A stretch of DNA of 64,000 nucleotides from DASQZT01 sp963728965. Its GTDB lineage: Bacteria > Acidobacteriota > Terriglobia > Bryobacterales > Bryobacteraceae. Below are positions 1-13,218 of the stretch, piece by piece. How positions within the stretch are numbered: position 1 is the first letter of the stretch; each line of letters begins with the position of its first letter. Below the pieces are notes generated by a model. The model had not been told where the DNA came from. It worked only from the letters and a program-made list of their open reading frames with translations, and did not search any database. Location: positions 1,550,001-1,614,000 of the forward strand of contig CAVSMH010000006.1 of NCBI GenBank assembly GCA_963728965.1, given 5' to 3'. A program made the position numbers and the translations under genes.

Positions 1-894
1 GATGCGGTACAACAGGCTGAATGCCAGGGCCACGACGACATAGGCCAGAAAGCTGCGGCCCACGGCGGCGGGGATGCGGCCGTGACGCGACACGCTTTCG
101 GCGCCGGCATAACGGTTGCGGTTGTGGAACCAGACGATCGCGTGATATTGGAGGTTGTGGACAATCGTCACCGTGGGGACCGCAGCCTGCCAGCTCATGC
201 ACGCGAAGGTGAGCCAGTGCAGCGGGATGATGCCCGCAAGAAGCAGGAGCTTCGGGACGTTCAACGGCTGGCCGGTGCGGCGGCGCATCCACTGCCGGCC
301 GAGCCACCATCCGGCGGTGACGGCGACAACGCCCCATAAGGGGGCTTCGAATCGCGCCAGCGAGACGTGAAGGCCTAATTCTTCGGGATGGTGCACGAAG
401 AAGCGGTCGAACGGCGGAAAGATCATCATCACGCCCAGGAAGGCGCGGTCTAGCCTGTTGTCGATGGGGGCCAGGTCGCGGTTCTTCACCTTGTACAGCA
501 CCATGAAGCCGTAGTGCTGGCGGACTACGTGATAGTAGGCCCAGATGCCCACCAGGAGCGCCAGGTAGCCCTTGCCGCCGGCGAGAACCATCGCCGGACC
601 GAGGGAGAAGAAGATCAGCGCGCTGCCGAAGAGGAGCTTGCGGTCGCGCGCGCGCGCCTCCTGATCGAAGAAGGTGCGCGAGGCGGTCCCGAAGATGTGG
701 GTGCCGTCAAAGCCCACCGACCAGAACCACCAGAGCAGTGAGATCGGCACGTGGGCCGCAGTGTACAGCAGAAGGTAAACATAACCCGCCAGGGCACTGC
801 CGATCACCAGCCACAGATCGACTCCCCGGCCGACGATCCAGCGTGAAGAGAAGCGCGCGCCGGAAGGCGGCGCTGTCTGGGCAACAGCGGCCAT
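1..894 (-). CDS. Polytopic membrane protein, C-terminus beyond window edge
   Basis: Reading the minus strand from an ATG at 894 gives 298 codons with no stop before the window edge, so the gene is cut at its C-terminus. The protein has several hydrophobic segments separated by short loops and three histidine-bearing stretches: FDGTHIFG near residue 65, YYHVVRQHYG near residue 122 and VHNLQYHAIVWFHN near residue 245. Clustered histidines on membrane-helix ends can bind metal or heme, but I do not recognise the family and assign no reaction. It begins 11 bases after the stop of the Gfo/Idh/MocA gene on the same strand, so the two are probably co-transcribed. No strong ribosome binding site is visible. 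The reading frame is clear; the function is unknown. Confidence 0.7.
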   Translation of the reverse strand, partial: MAAVAQTAPPSGARFSSRWIVGRGVDLWLVIGSALAGYVYLLLYTAAHVPISLLWWFWSVGFDGTHIFGTASRTFFDQEARARDRKLLFGSALIFFSLGPAMVLAGGKGYLALLVGIWAYYHVVRQHYGFMVLYKVKNRDLAPIDNRLDRAFLGVMMIFPPFDRFFVHHPEELGLHVSLARFEAPLWGVVAVTAGWWLGRQWMRRRTGQPLNVPKLLLLAGIIPLHWLTFACMSWQAAVPTVTIVHNLQYHAIVWFHNRNRYAGAESVSRHGRIPAAVGRSFLAYVVVALAFSLLYRI

Positions 895-905
895 GCCCAA
901 CCAGT

Positions 906-2183
906 TTACGCGAAGTGGTACTTGTTGGCGGCTTCGTCCCAGATGACTTTCTTACTGTTCTTGAACGAAATGGTGGCCATGTGCCCGGAAATGGCGGCCT
1001 GCTGGCCGACGGTCGGAGGCGCGATGGGTTTTTCTTTGCCGAGGATCGACTGGATGAAGTTCTTGAAGTGATTGTTCACGCCATCGACTTCGTTGAAATC
1101 GGCCTTGCCGTTGAGGTGGACCTGCTTCCGGGATTTGACGTCGGCGGGCGCCCGGCCTTTGAAGAGCTCGGGAGTGAAATAGAGATCCTGGCGGTTCATC
1201 ACCTCGATGGTGCCTTCGTTGCCGCACACCTGCTCGCCGTAGCCGTAATGGTCGTTGCCGAAGTAGCAACTGTAGTTGATGTGGAAACCGTCGCCGTATT
1301 CGTAAATGGCGCTCAAGGTGTCGGGCACTTCGCGGTCGTCAGTCTTGTCGGTCCAGCGGTAGATGCCGCCGGAGGCCATGCACGACTTGGGGACGGTTTT
1401 GTCGAGCATGAAGTTGACGATATCGGTCTGGTGCACCAGGAGGTCGGTCGAGATGCCGCCGGAGTAGTCCCAATAGAGGCGCCACTGGAAGTAGCGGTGC
1501 TTGTCCCAGGGGCGCTTCGTCGCGTCGCCGAGAAAGCGGATCCAGTCGGTGTTCTGGGGGTTGGTATCGGCGGGGATGACGTAGCGCCAGGCGGGGTCGT
1601 TGGGGAGGGAGTTGCGGTACCAGAAGGCGCGGACGTAATGGACGTCGCCGATCATGCCCTGCTTGATCATCTCCTTGGCTTTGCGGTAGAGCTCGGAGCT
1701 GCGGTTTTGCGTGCCGACCTGCACGATTCTGCCGGATTTTTCCCAGGCTTTGATAATGTCCCAGCCTTGCTCGATCGTGTGGGCGAGAGGTTTTTCGAGG
1801 TACACATGCTTGCCGGCCTGGAGGGCGGCGATGGCCATGTTGTGGTGCAAGTGCTCGGGCGTCATGATGAAGACCGCGTCGATGGACTTGTCGGCGAGGA
1901 GCTCGTGGTAGTCGTTATACGCGGTGGGCGTAGTTCCCCACACGGTAGACATGCGGTCCTTGGCGCGAGCGATGTATCCCTTGTAGGTATCGCAGATAGC
2001 GGTGATCTGCACATCGTTGGGTGCGGCATTGTGCATCCATTCCAGCGCCGCGTAGCCGCGAGTGCCAACTCCGATCCATCCGATATTGACCTTGTCGTTG
2101 GCTGCACGCCCCGAGACGATGGCTGGCCCAGCCGCCAGCGCCGCGGTCTTCAGGAAATTCCGACGATTGACTTCTTCCGCCAT
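906..2183 (-). CDS. Gfo/Idh/MocA-family oxidoreductase, Tat-exported
   Basis: 425 residues. The N-terminus carries a twin-arginine signal (NRRNFLKTAALAAGPA, residues 6-21), so the protein is probably exported folded with its nucleotide cofactor. Residues 35-43 (GWIGVGTRG) form the Rossmann dinucleotide-binding loop, and EKPLAHT from residue 130 is the family's catalytic-lysine motif. The C-terminal half is the alpha/beta domain that binds the sugar or polyol. Family members reduce or oxidise sugars and inositols with NAD(P); the substrate cannot be read from sequence. The ATG start has a GGAGGT ribosome binding site five or so bases upstream. Secreted Gfo/Idh proteins are common in soil Acidobacteria and Planctomycetes. 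Confidence 0.9.
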   Translation of the reverse strand: MAEEVNRRNFLKTAALAAGPAIVSGRAANDKVNIGWIGVGTRGYAALEWMHNAAPNDVQITAICDTYKGYIARAKDRMSTVWGTTPTAYNDYHELLADKSIDAVFIMTPEHLHHNMAIAALQAGKHVYLEKPLAHTIEQGWDIIKAWEKSGRIVQVGTQNRSSELYRKAKEMIKQGMIGDVHYVRAFWYRNSLPNDPAWRYVIPADTNPQNTDWIRFLGDATKRPWDKHRYFQWRLYWDYSGGISTDLLVHQTDIVNFMLDKTVPKSCMASGGIYRWTDKTDDREVPDTLSAIYEYGDGFHINYSCYFGNDHYGYGEQVCGNEGTIEVMNRQDLYFTPELFKGRAPADVKSRKQVHLNGKADFNEVDGVNNHFKNFIQSILGKEKPIAPPTVGQQAAISGHMATISFKNSKKVIWDEAANKYHFA

Positions 2184-2258
2184 AGGACCTCCAACTCCGA
2201 TGATATCAGCTTCGAACGCGGGCCCGTTCCTGGCGGCATGATCTCGACCAAGGTGAGG

Positions 2259-2935
2259 TCAAATTTGGAGCGCGGCCGCCGGCCGGGAGTGCGAAATTCC
2301 AGGGGGATCAGTCAGTTCGCGCAGATCATCCACCCAATAGTCGGGCTCCCAGGCGGCGAGCTTCTGAGGGTCGCCGTAGCCGTAGCGTACGGCACAGGTC
2401 TTGACGCCGGCGCGGCGGCCGGCTTCCATATCGGCTTGCGAGTCGCCAACCATGAGGCAGTCTTCGGGCTTGGCGCCGAGCGCCGCCAGGGCCGTGAGGA
2501 CCACATCGGGCGCGGGCTTGCAGGGAAAGCCGTCGGTTCCCTGCACGTGATCGAAGTAGTGGATGAGGCCGAATTGCTGGAGGACGGCGCGGGTGGTGGG
2601 AGAGCCCTTGGTAGTCGCGGTGCCCTTGCGCCCGCCGAGGGCGGCCAGAGCTTCCGCCACCCCGGGATAGACGCGGGTCAACCGATGGCCGCGGGCCAGG
2701 TAGGTGGTGCGGTAGGCCTGAATGAGCGCGTCAATCTGCTCCTGGGTATAGGCGGGAAAAAGGTCGCGGAACAGATCGATGAGATGGAGGCCGATGTATG
2801 TCCTGAGGAACTCGAACGTGACGGGGCGACAACCACCCGTGGCGTCGAGCACCTGCTGGACCGCGCCGCAGATATCGTGGGCGGAGTCCAGCAGGGTGCC
2901 GTCAATATCGAACAGGTAGACCGGAAACGCAGGGA

Positions 2936-2939
<4 letters not shown>
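2259..2939 (-). CDS. HAD-superfamily hydrolase, phosphoglycolate-phosphatase-like
   Basis: 226 residues. Motif I is FDIDGT with nucleophile D11 and general acid D13. Motif II is the TTKGS stretch, and motif III/IV is KPAPD followed by MVGDSQADMEAG. This is the layout of the Gph/PGP subgroup with a helical cap, which hydrolyses small phosphate esters such as 2-phosphoglycolate in the cytoplasm. The exact substrate is not determinable. The start is a GTG that overlaps the ftsH stop as GTGA, so translation is probably coupled to ftsH. It is the last gene of the tilS-ftsH run. Confidence 0.85.
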
Positions 2940-4849
<1,910 letters not shown>

Positions 4850-4878
4850 GAAACCTCCGTACACGGCCTCTCATATCG

Positions 4879-6288
4879 TTAGACGCCGTCCCGCACGATC
4901 CGATTCCGAATTCGGATCTCGCGGACGACCAGGAGCACCTGGCTGCCCGCGTTTGCCGCCCAGCGAGCAGCCACGCCAAACCGCCGTGTCCAGAGGATCG
5001 ATACTCCATCCGTAAGTATCGGCCAAAGGCGGCGTTCCCATGAGGGTACGTGCGCCTCCTGGAAGAGCGTCTTGATTTTCTGCTCACCGGCGCTTTCCAC
5101 AGGCTGATACTGATCACCCGCACGCCAGTTTCGGAACTCCAGTGGAGGCGACAGGGCACACCAGTCCAAACAGCCTATCTGCTTATTATAGACGATTGCG
5201 CACGATTCAGAAGTTTCCTTTTTTTCAATCAGTTCCATGGAAATGGAGAAATCCGTGCCCGGCAGCCGGACGGTGCCGGGGATGGCGGCGGGGATCGAAT
5301 AGGGGATTGCCGACCGGTCCGCCCCCGGCGTGGAGAAACGAAGCCATTGAAAAGAACGGCGGATGTCGATGCCGGGCACCGCGCACCGCCCGCTGCCTCG
5401 CGGGCGGGCGGCGAGCTCCAGGATGGCCGCGACATGGGAAAAATCGACGCTGCGGAGGTCGCCCTTGACGCGTTCGATGGCGCGCCGGACCAGGCGTCGA
5501 GCCGCGGCCAGGGGGAGAGCGGCCAGCGCATCGGCGCGAAGGAGCAGCGCGCCTTCGGACTCGAGCAGGTGCTGCGCGGCTAAGCGGCCGGTCTCGGCGG
5601 CCCAGTAGTCCTCTTCGGCCAGGGCCCAATCGGCCATGTGAGAGAGGGTGGGGACCAGCGCCGGATTCCAATCGCGGGCGAGTTGGGGGAGCAGATCGTG
5701 GCGGATGCGATTGCGGGCAAAACGGGGGCTGCGGTTGGTGGAATCGTCCCGCCAGGCGATGGCACGATGGCGGAGGTACGCCTCGACGTCGGCGCGCTGG
5801 ACCTGGATGAGCGGGCGGATGACGCCATACGAAGTGATCGGACGGATCGCGGCGAGGCCGGCGGTGCCGGCGCCCCGGAGGAAGCGGTAGAGCACGGTCT
5901 CGGCCTGATCGGAGGCGGTGTGGCCGACGGCCACGCGGTCCACTTCGCCGCTGGCGATGGACTCCCGGAAGAAGGCCAGCCGTGCGGCGCGGGCGGATTG
6001 TTCGAGGTTGCCGCGAGCGAGCGCGACATCGGCCTGGCGGATGCGAGCGGGCAAGCCCAGGCGGCGGGCGAGGTCGTGGACGAAGGCGGCATCGGCCTGC
6101 GATTCGGAGCCGCGCAGGCGATGGTCGAGGTGGAGGATGGAGAGGCGGAGATCCCAGCGGGGCGCCAGTTCGGACAGGACGTGGAGCAGGCAGACGGAAT
6201 CCGCGCCACCGGAGACGGCCACCCCGACGCGCATGCCGGGAGCGAGCATGCGGTACCGTTCTATCGTGCGCGCCACGCGATCGAGCAC
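4879..6288 (-). CDS. tilS: tRNA(Ile)-lysidine synthase TilS
   Basis: 469 residues. Cytoplasmic N-type ATP pyrophosphatase that attaches lysine to C34 of the CAU-anticodon tRNA(Ile), changing its decoding from AUG to AUA. The PP-loop SGGADS is at residues 26-31, followed by the LDHRLRG motif; the C-terminal half matches the tRNA-binding extension in position and length. The annotated start is a GTG at 6288; another in-frame GTG lies at 6276 and the ribosome binding site is poor, so the start is uncertain by a few codons. A CACAAT box ends about 6 bases before the GTG, so a nearly leaderless transcript is possible. It heads the tilS-ftsH-HAD operon. Confidence 0.93.
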   Translation of the reverse strand: MLDRVARTIERYRMLAPGMRVGVAVSGGADSVCLLHVLSELAPRWDLRLSILHLDHRLRGSESQADAAFVHDLARRLGLPARIRQADVALARGNLEQSARAARLAFFRESIASGEVDRVAVGHTASDQAETVLYRFLRGAGTAGLAAIRPITSYGVIRPLIQVQRADVEAYLRHRAIAWRDDSTNRSPRFARNRIRHDLLPQLARDWNPALVPTLSHMADWALAEEDYWAAETGRLAAQHLLESEGALLLRADALAALPLAAARRLVRRAIERVKGDLRSVDFSHVAAILELAARPRGSGRCAVPGIDIRRSFQWLRFSTPGADRSAIPYSIPAAIPGTVRLPGTDFSISMELIEKKETSESCAIVYNKQIGCLDWCALSPPLEFRNWRAGDQYQPVESAGEQKIKTLFQEAHVPSWERRLWPILTDGVSILWTRRFGVAARWAANAGSQVLLVVREIRIRNRIVRDGV

Positions 6289-6317
6289 GTTCCCATTGTG
6301 CCAGCGATAATCAGGGG

Positions 6318-6477
6318 ATGCTCTCGCAGTTCGCGCAGGATGTGCGTTATGGCTTGCGCCTGATGCGGGAGAACCCCGGGATTCTCGGCGGCCGCGGCGC
6401 TGACGATGGCGGAGACGGACGGCGAAGATGCGCGGGCGGTGGCGGGCGATCCGATGCAGGCATTGCGCGCCGAGTAG
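6318..6477 (+). pseudogene. Collapsed remnant of an ADOP-type ABC permease
   Basis: The first 21 codons from ATG 6318 read MLSQFAQDVRYGLRLMRENPG, the typical start of an acidobacterial duplicated orphan permease (compare QDVRYAFRMLRKSP in the intact copy at 21144-23591). An extra base near 6381 shifts the frame. The next frame continues FSAAAALTMA, the expected continuation, then jumps to GDPMQALRAE and a TAG at 6475, which resembles the family's C-terminal end (DPTVALHEE in the intact copy). About 2.3 kb of interior is therefore missing. Length 160 is not a multiple of three. Interpretation: an internal deletion plus a one-base insertion left only the two gene ends. Confidence 0.7.
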
Positions 6478-6503
6478 CAGGCGGCTATTCTGTGCCTGTC
6501 AGT

Positions 6504-6989
6504 ATGCAGAAGCTCGCCGCGGTGGAAGAGGCCAAAACGTTGTTTAACGAGGCCAAAGAGTGGGGAGTCTGGAAGTGGCTCACCGAAAAATCGAAGGTGC
6601 GCAGGACCGCAGACGCCGCATGGGAGGCGTTGGAGGCCTGCGAAAAGAAAGTCAAAGCCGAATGGGGCGACGACCTGAAGAAGGCGTACCGCGAGGCGGT
6701 GGCGGAAGCCGAAGCGGCCGTGGACGGCAAGGCGAAAGCGAGACACAAACTCGAGAAGGCCCAGGAAGAGGCCAAAGAGGTCGATCCGAAAATCAAGTCG
6801 AGCGCCAAGCAGTTGAAGAAGGCCGAAGACGACGCCGACAAATTGCACTGGCAGGCGGAGGGGACCTTCGACGAGGCCGACCGGCGTTTGAGCACCAGCA
6901 TGGCGCGGGAGGGTTCGCAGCAGGCCATCGATGCGTGGGAAGCGCGCGAGAAGGTAATCCGCAAGGCGGAGGCGCTGGGCAAACGGTAG
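6504..6989 (+). CDS. Charged coiled-coil protein of unknown function
   Basis: 161 residues from ATG 6504, the first methionine after the ADOP remnant that gives a sensible protein. Almost the whole length is Lys/Glu/Ala-rich heptad-like helix (for example KKVKAEWGDDLKKAYREA and KAKARHKLEKAQEEAKE) with no signal peptide, membrane helix or cysteine. The ORF is open further upstream, but that part runs through the pseudogene and the antisense of tilS. It is probably an elongated cytoplasmic helical protein. No family is recognised. Confidence 0.6.
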   Translation: MQKLAAVEEAKTLFNEAKEWGVWKWLTEKSKVRRTADAAWEALEACEKKVKAEWGDDLKKAYREAVAEAEAAVDGKAKARHKLEKAQEEAKEVDPKIKSSAKQLKKAEDDADKLHWQAEGTFDEADRRLSTSMAREGSQQAIDAWEAREKVIRKAEALGKR

Positions 6990-7025
6990 GTGTATGCTGG
7001 ACCTGAAGGCGGGTACGCCTCTTCA

Positions 7026-9509
7026 ATGCTCCGGGGCCATCAGACGATTGCATGGGTATTCGGACTGGCGGTCTGGTGCGCGCCGCTTTATAGCCAGGTA
7101 GCCGTCAGCGGGCGGGTTGTCGACGAAAACGGGGCCTCGATCACGGGGGCACGGGTGGAGATCCGGCCGGCCGCGGGGGGGACGGGAGTGGTGGCGGCAT
7201 CGGACCAGGCCGGGAAGTTCGGCCTGACGCTACCGTCGGCGGGCGAATACACGGTCAAAGCGGAACGGCTGGGGTTCTACCTGTATCAAAGCCGAGGTCA
7301 GGAGATGGGGCCCGTGCCGGCGGAGCTGACCATCGTTCTGAACCATCTCCAGGAGTTTTCGGATCGCATTGACGTGACCTACTCTCCTCCGGCGATCGAC
7401 CCGAGCCAGCCGGAGGAACGCAAAGAACTGGACAACACCGAGATCCAGGCGATTCCGTATCCGGCGCCGCAGGATTACCGCAATGCGCTGCCGCTGATGG
7501 ACGGGGTGGTGCAGGACAATGCGGGGCGGAATCACATCAACGGCGGCGACACGAATCAGACCAATTACACGCTGGACGGGTTCAACATGTCGGACCCGGT
7601 GACGGGGCGGCTGGAGACGCGGCTCAATATCGACACGATCCAATCGGCGGACCTGGCGACCAGCCGGTTTTCGGCGGAGAACGGGCGGGGCTCGGCGGGC
7701 GTGCTGGATTTGCGGACCAAGATGGGGGACGACCGGTGGCGGTTCGGCGGCACGAACTTCATCCCGAGCCTCTCGTCGGAGCAGGGGCTGCACTTCAACA
7801 AATGGACGCCGCGGCTGGAATTGTCGGGGCCGATCGCCAAAGGCCGGGCGTGGTTTCACGACGGGTTCGACGCGTTCTACAGCGACGACGTGGTGCAGGG
7901 GCTGCCGCGCGGCGAGAACCAGACGCGCGGGCTGACGACCAGCAACATGACGCGTTTCCAAGTGAACCTGACCCCGGCGAACATCCTGACCGGAAGCTTT
8001 GTCTACAACCTGGGCAACTACGCCAATTACGGACTGAGTTTTCTGAACCCGGCGGAGAGCACGACCAGCCACCGGCAGACGCTCTACATGAGCACCGTGC
8101 GGGACCAGCATTATTTCGGGGGCGGGCAGTTGCTGGACGTGGGCTTTGCCGATTCGCGCGGACTGCTGCGCGACATCCCGCAGGGCAACCAGTTATTTGA
8201 AATCACGCCGGCGGGAAACCGGGGCAACTATTTCGCCAACCTGAACCGGCACTTCTACCGGCAGCAGTGGATTGCGAACGTGTTTCTGCCGACGCAGCAC
8301 CTGCGGGGCACGCACCGGCTGAAGCTGGGGATCGATTTCGAACGCGAAGCGTTTCACCAGACGACGCTGCGGCACGATTACGAAGTGCTGCGCAGCGACG
8401 GCTCGCTGGCACGGTACGTGACGTTCAACGGCGATCCGTTTCAGGGGCGCAAGAACTTCGAAGGCGCGCAGTACATCCAAGACGCGTGGGCGCCGCGGGA
8501 CGACGTAGTTCTGGAGGTGGGGCTGCGCGCCGAGTGGAACGAGATTGTGCGCGACCTGGAACTGGCGCCGCGCGTGGCGGCGTCGTGGGCGCCGGGGCGG
8601 CTGCACGGCACGAAATTCTCCGCCGGGTGGGGAATCTATTACGACGCGATCAGCCTGGGAATGATTGCGCGGCGACCGGACCAGACCAGCCTGGCGACGT
8701 TCTACGGTCCGGGAGGAACGCCGGACGGGCCGGTGGCGAGTACGTTCGTGGTGAGCGACCAGGCGCTGGCGGCGCCGCGATTTCAGAATATCAGCCTGTC
8801 GGTGGAGCACCAGCTGCCGCACGAGTTCTATCTGCGTTCGTCGTATACGCGCAGGGCGGGGAACCAGGGGTTCATGTTCGCGCCGCCGCCGTTCGATCCG
8901 GGCGGGGCGCTTCCGCCGGTTTTCAATTACCAACTGGTGAACGCGCGCCGGGACCGGTACGACGCGGGGGAGATCGCGCTGCGCCACACCTTCGCCGGGA
9001 AATACGAATGGTTCCTGGGATACACGCGATCGAGCGCGCGTTCGAGCGCGGCGGTGGACTACAGCCTGGAGAACCCGGTGTTCGGACCGCAGGGGCCGGG
9101 ACCGTATGCGTGGGACACTCCCAACCGGGTTCACATGTGGGGTTGGGCGCCGGTGCCCAACCGGATTCTGCCGCGATGGCTGCGATTTCTAACCGCGAAT
9201 ACAACCGCGGCGTACTTAGTGGAGTACCGCACGGGGTTTCCCTTCGGAATCGTGGACGAGTCGGGCGTGTTGATGGGGAGGCCGAATTCGCGGCGGTTGC
9301 CATATTACTTCAACATCAATCTGCACCTGGAGCGGCAGTTTCGTGCCTTACATTACTTATGGGCGTGGCGTTTTGGATATAACAACCTGACTGACAATGA
9401 CAACCCGAATGTAGTGAATAACGTATATGGCGGGCCGCAGTTTCTGACGTACGGAAGAGGACAGGCGCGCGCGTTCAGTGTCAGACTTCGCTTCCTGGGA
9501 CGAAAGTAA
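7026..9509 (+). CDS. TonB-dependent receptor with carboxypeptidase-regulatory-like N-terminus (Oar-like)
   Basis: 827 residues. A signal peptide (about 1-22) ends near LYSQ. Residues 25-105 form a carboxypeptidase-regulatory-like (CnaB-type) beta-sandwich beginning VSGRVVDENGASITGARVEI. A plug-like region follows, with TNYTLDGFNMSDPVTGRLE, and then long alternating aromatic strands of an outer-membrane beta-barrel ending RVRLRFLGRK-like (FSVRLRFLGRK). This architecture is greatly expanded in Acidobacteria, where it is thought to import or bind large organic ligands with TonB energy. I chose ATG 7026 because the signal peptide starts there; an upstream in-frame start at 6990 adds 12 non-signal residues. 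No substrate-specific gene is adjacent. Confidence 0.87.
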   Translation: MLRGHQTIAWVFGLAVWCAPLYSQVAVSGRVVDENGASITGARVEIRPAAGGTGVVAASDQAGKFGLTLPSAGEYTVKAERLGFYLYQSRGQEMGPVPAELTIVLNHLQEFSDRIDVTYSPPAIDPSQPEERKELDNTEIQAIPYPAPQDYRNALPLMDGVVQDNAGRNHINGGDTNQTNYTLDGFNMSDPVTGRLETRLNIDTIQSADLATSRFSAENGRGSAGVLDLRTKMGDDRWRFGGTNFIPSLSSEQGLHFNKWTPRLELSGPIAKGRAWFHDGFDAFYSDDVVQGLPRGENQTRGLTTSNMTRFQVNLTPANILTGSFVYNLGNYANYGLSFLNPAESTTSHRQTLYMSTVRDQHYFGGGQLLDVGFADSRGLLRDIPQGNQLFEITPAGNRGNYFANLNRHFYRQQWIANVFLPTQHLRGTHRLKLGIDFEREAFHQTTLRHDYEVLRSDGSLARYVTFNGDPFQGRKNFEGAQYIQDAWAPRDDVVLEVGLRAEWNEIVRDLELAPRVAASWAPGRLHGTKFSAGWGIYYDAISLGMIARRPDQTSLATFYGPGGTPDGPVASTFVVSDQALAAPRFQNISLSVEHQLPHEFYLRSSYTRRAGNQGFMFAPPPFDPGGALPPVFNYQLVNARRDRYDAGEIALRHTFAGKYEWFLGYTRSSARSSAAVDYSLENPVFGPQGPGPYAWDTPNRVHMWGWAPVPNRILPRWLRFLTANTTAAYLVEYRTGFPFGIVDESGVLMGRPNSRRLPYYFNINLHLERQFRALHYLWAWRFGYNNLTDNDNPNVVNNVYGGPQFLTYGRGQARAFSVRLRFLGRK

Positions 9510-9579
9510 GTAACGCGAGTTACAAGCTGCGGCGACAGTTACCCGGACAGTCAGCCATAATGCCTACAGGAGGTCACTC

Positions 9580-10278
9580 ATGAGAGGGTTGGCAGTCATA
9601 GTGTCTTTGGCGATCTCGGGCGGGGCGGCGTTCGCCGATACGGCCCAGGAGCGGCTAAAGGAAGCGGATCACGTTTTTTCAGAGATCATGCGAACGCCGG
9701 ACAAGGGCATTCCGCAGGACCTGCTGGCAAAGGCCGAGTGCGTGGTAATCGTGCCGGACATGTTGAAAGCGGCGTTTGTGGTGGGCGGGCAGTACGGCCG
9801 GGGATTTGTGGAGTGCCGGAAACAGAGCGGCACGGGCTGGGGCGCGCCGGCGGCGATCCGCATGGAAGGGGGCAGCGTCGGATTCCAGATCGGGGGCTCT
9901 TCGACCGACCTGGTGCTGCTGGTGATGAACCAGCACGGCATGCAACAGTTGATGAAGGACAAGTTCACGATCGGCGCGGACGCGTCGGTGGCGGCGGGTC
10001 CGGTGGGCCGGACGGCGCAGGCGGGAACGGACGTCCGGCTGGATGCGGAAATCCTGGCGTGGTCGCGAACCAAGGGGTTGTTCGCGGGGATCGCGCTGCA
10101 CGGCGCGACCGTACGGCCCGACAAAGACGAAAATGCCGAGTTGTACGGCAAGCCACTGGATACCAAGGAAGTGATGACGGGGAACCTGGCGACGCCCGCG
10201 GCGGCGCGAGCACTGACTGCCAACCTGGACAAGTATTCGGTCCGGCAGGAGAGCAACGCCGACCGGACGGCGAAGTAA
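9580..10278 (+). CDS. Secreted SYLF (Ysc84/DUF500) domain protein
   Basis: 232 residues with a signal peptide (about 1-20, ending AFADTA). The SYLF domain spans roughly 40-200, with the characteristic AECVVIVPDMLKAAFVVGG, YGRGFVECR, GWGAPAAIRMEGGSVGFQIGG and DLVLLVMN segments. SYLF domains bind phosphoinositides or other anionic lipids in eukaryotes; the bacterial secreted versions have no firm role, and outer-envelope lipid binding is an inference. The start is set by an AGGAGGT ribosome binding site 6 bases before the ATG. A strong hairpin follows the stop codon. Confidence 0.88.
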   Translation: MRGLAVIVSLAISGGAAFADTAQERLKEADHVFSEIMRTPDKGIPQDLLAKAECVVIVPDMLKAAFVVGGQYGRGFVECRKQSGTGWGAPAAIRMEGGSVGFQIGGSSTDLVLLVMNQHGMQQLMKDKFTIGADASVAAGPVGRTAQAGTDVRLDAEILAWSRTKGLFAGIALHGATVRPDKDENAELYGKPLDTKEVMTGNLATPAAARALTANLDKYSVRQESNADRTAK

Positions 10279-10289
10279 GTTCGGGCGCT

Positions 10290-10321
10290 CCGCCCCGGAG
10301 GGCGACGGCCAGCCGGGGCGG
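10290..10321 (+). other. Strong GC hairpin after the SYLF gene
   Basis: CCGCCCCGG at 10290-10298 pairs perfectly with CCGGGGCGG at 10313-10321 around a 14-base loop, 12 bases after the SYLF stop codon. There is no U-tract, so it is not a classical intrinsic terminator. It may stabilise the 3' end or mark a Rho-dependent end. Confidence 0.4.
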
Positions 10322-10373
10322 GGTGGACGATCAGAAATCCCCTGACGGTGCGCTACCATAAGCGTAGAATTGC

Positions 10374-11147
10374 ATGGCATCGCCACCCATCCCGCCCGCG
10401 TTAGAGCACCTGGCGACGCGCCCGTTCTCGTTTTACCCGCCCATCATCCATATTGAACATAACGAATGGCTGTTCCGGAAAGCGACCTGGTCGGAGATCC
10501 TGGTGGTGAACTGCCGAACCGGGCTCGAGGTCTGGATACCGCGCCGGTCGATCGGCGAGGTTTCGCGGGTGGACGACCCGGTGCTGATCGTCGGACTGAG
10601 CCGCGAACTGGAGTACAAGGCAGGAGCGGTGTGGCCGTATCAGCGGCGGGTGATCGAGATGCCGGTGGCGGTGGGCGGAGCGCACCCCAGCGGTCCACGG
10701 GACGCGGATCGCAATGAACCGGCGCCGATTGTGGGAATCCGGCTCGAATCGAGCGACCGGCGGATCCTGAAACTGATCGGCGGAGTGGTGGTGGTGGCGA
10801 TCGGGTTGTACGTGGCGGCGGTGAGCCTGAACCGGGTGGGCGAAGTGCGGCAGCGGACCGTGACTTTCACCGCGAAGGATGAAGCCTTCCTCAACCTGAG
10901 CGGGCACGACGATTATGTTTCGGTGCTGAAGAAACTGGGTCCTCCGGGGACGGACCGGTGGCAGAGCGAGACGGGGAATATCCAGATCCGCGCGCTCGGT
11001 TATCCGGACCGGAAGTACACGGTGGTGCTGATGGGCGCGGACCGCGGCAGCGCGGTGTACATCGGCACGCTAGACGACAACTGGAAGACGGTGCATTCTT
11101 CGGGCGTGGGGACCTCGGCGCTGCTGCGCAACCTGAAACGGTTTTAG
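10374..11147 (+). CDS. Single-pass membrane protein of unknown function
   Basis: 257 residues. The first 125 residues are soluble and beta-rich (FYPPIIHIEHNEWLFRK, VVNCRTGLEVWIPRRSIGEVS). A transmembrane helix lies at about 132-152 (LKLIGGVVVVAIGLYVAAVSL). About 100 residues follow, ending with a compact domain (LDDNWKTVHSSGVGTSALLRNLKRF). It is therefore an anchored protein with a folded domain on each side. The ATG has no clear ribosome binding site, but a TACCAT box at 10354-10359 would place transcription start about 8 bases upstream. It precedes cstA by 13 bases, so the two may be co-transcribed. Family not recognised. Confidence 0.65.
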   Translation: MASPPIPPALEHLATRPFSFYPPIIHIEHNEWLFRKATWSEILVVNCRTGLEVWIPRRSIGEVSRVDDPVLIVGLSRELEYKAGAVWPYQRRVIEMPVAVGGAHPSGPRDADRNEPAPIVGIRLESSDRRILKLIGGVVVVAIGLYVAAVSLNRVGEVRQRTVTFTAKDEAFLNLSGHDDYVSVLKKLGPPGTDRWQSETGNIQIRALGYPDRKYTVVLMGADRGSAVYIGTLDDNWKTVHSSGVGTSALLRNLKRF

Positions 11148-11160
11148 GAGACTTTAGGGC

Positions 11161-13214
<2,054 letters not shown>

Positions 13215-13218
<4 letters not shown>

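Noticed and set aside
4850..4864. Upstream GTG start of ftsH
   Set aside because: The GGAGGT ribosome binding site lies inside this five-codon extension, so the next GTG is the better start.
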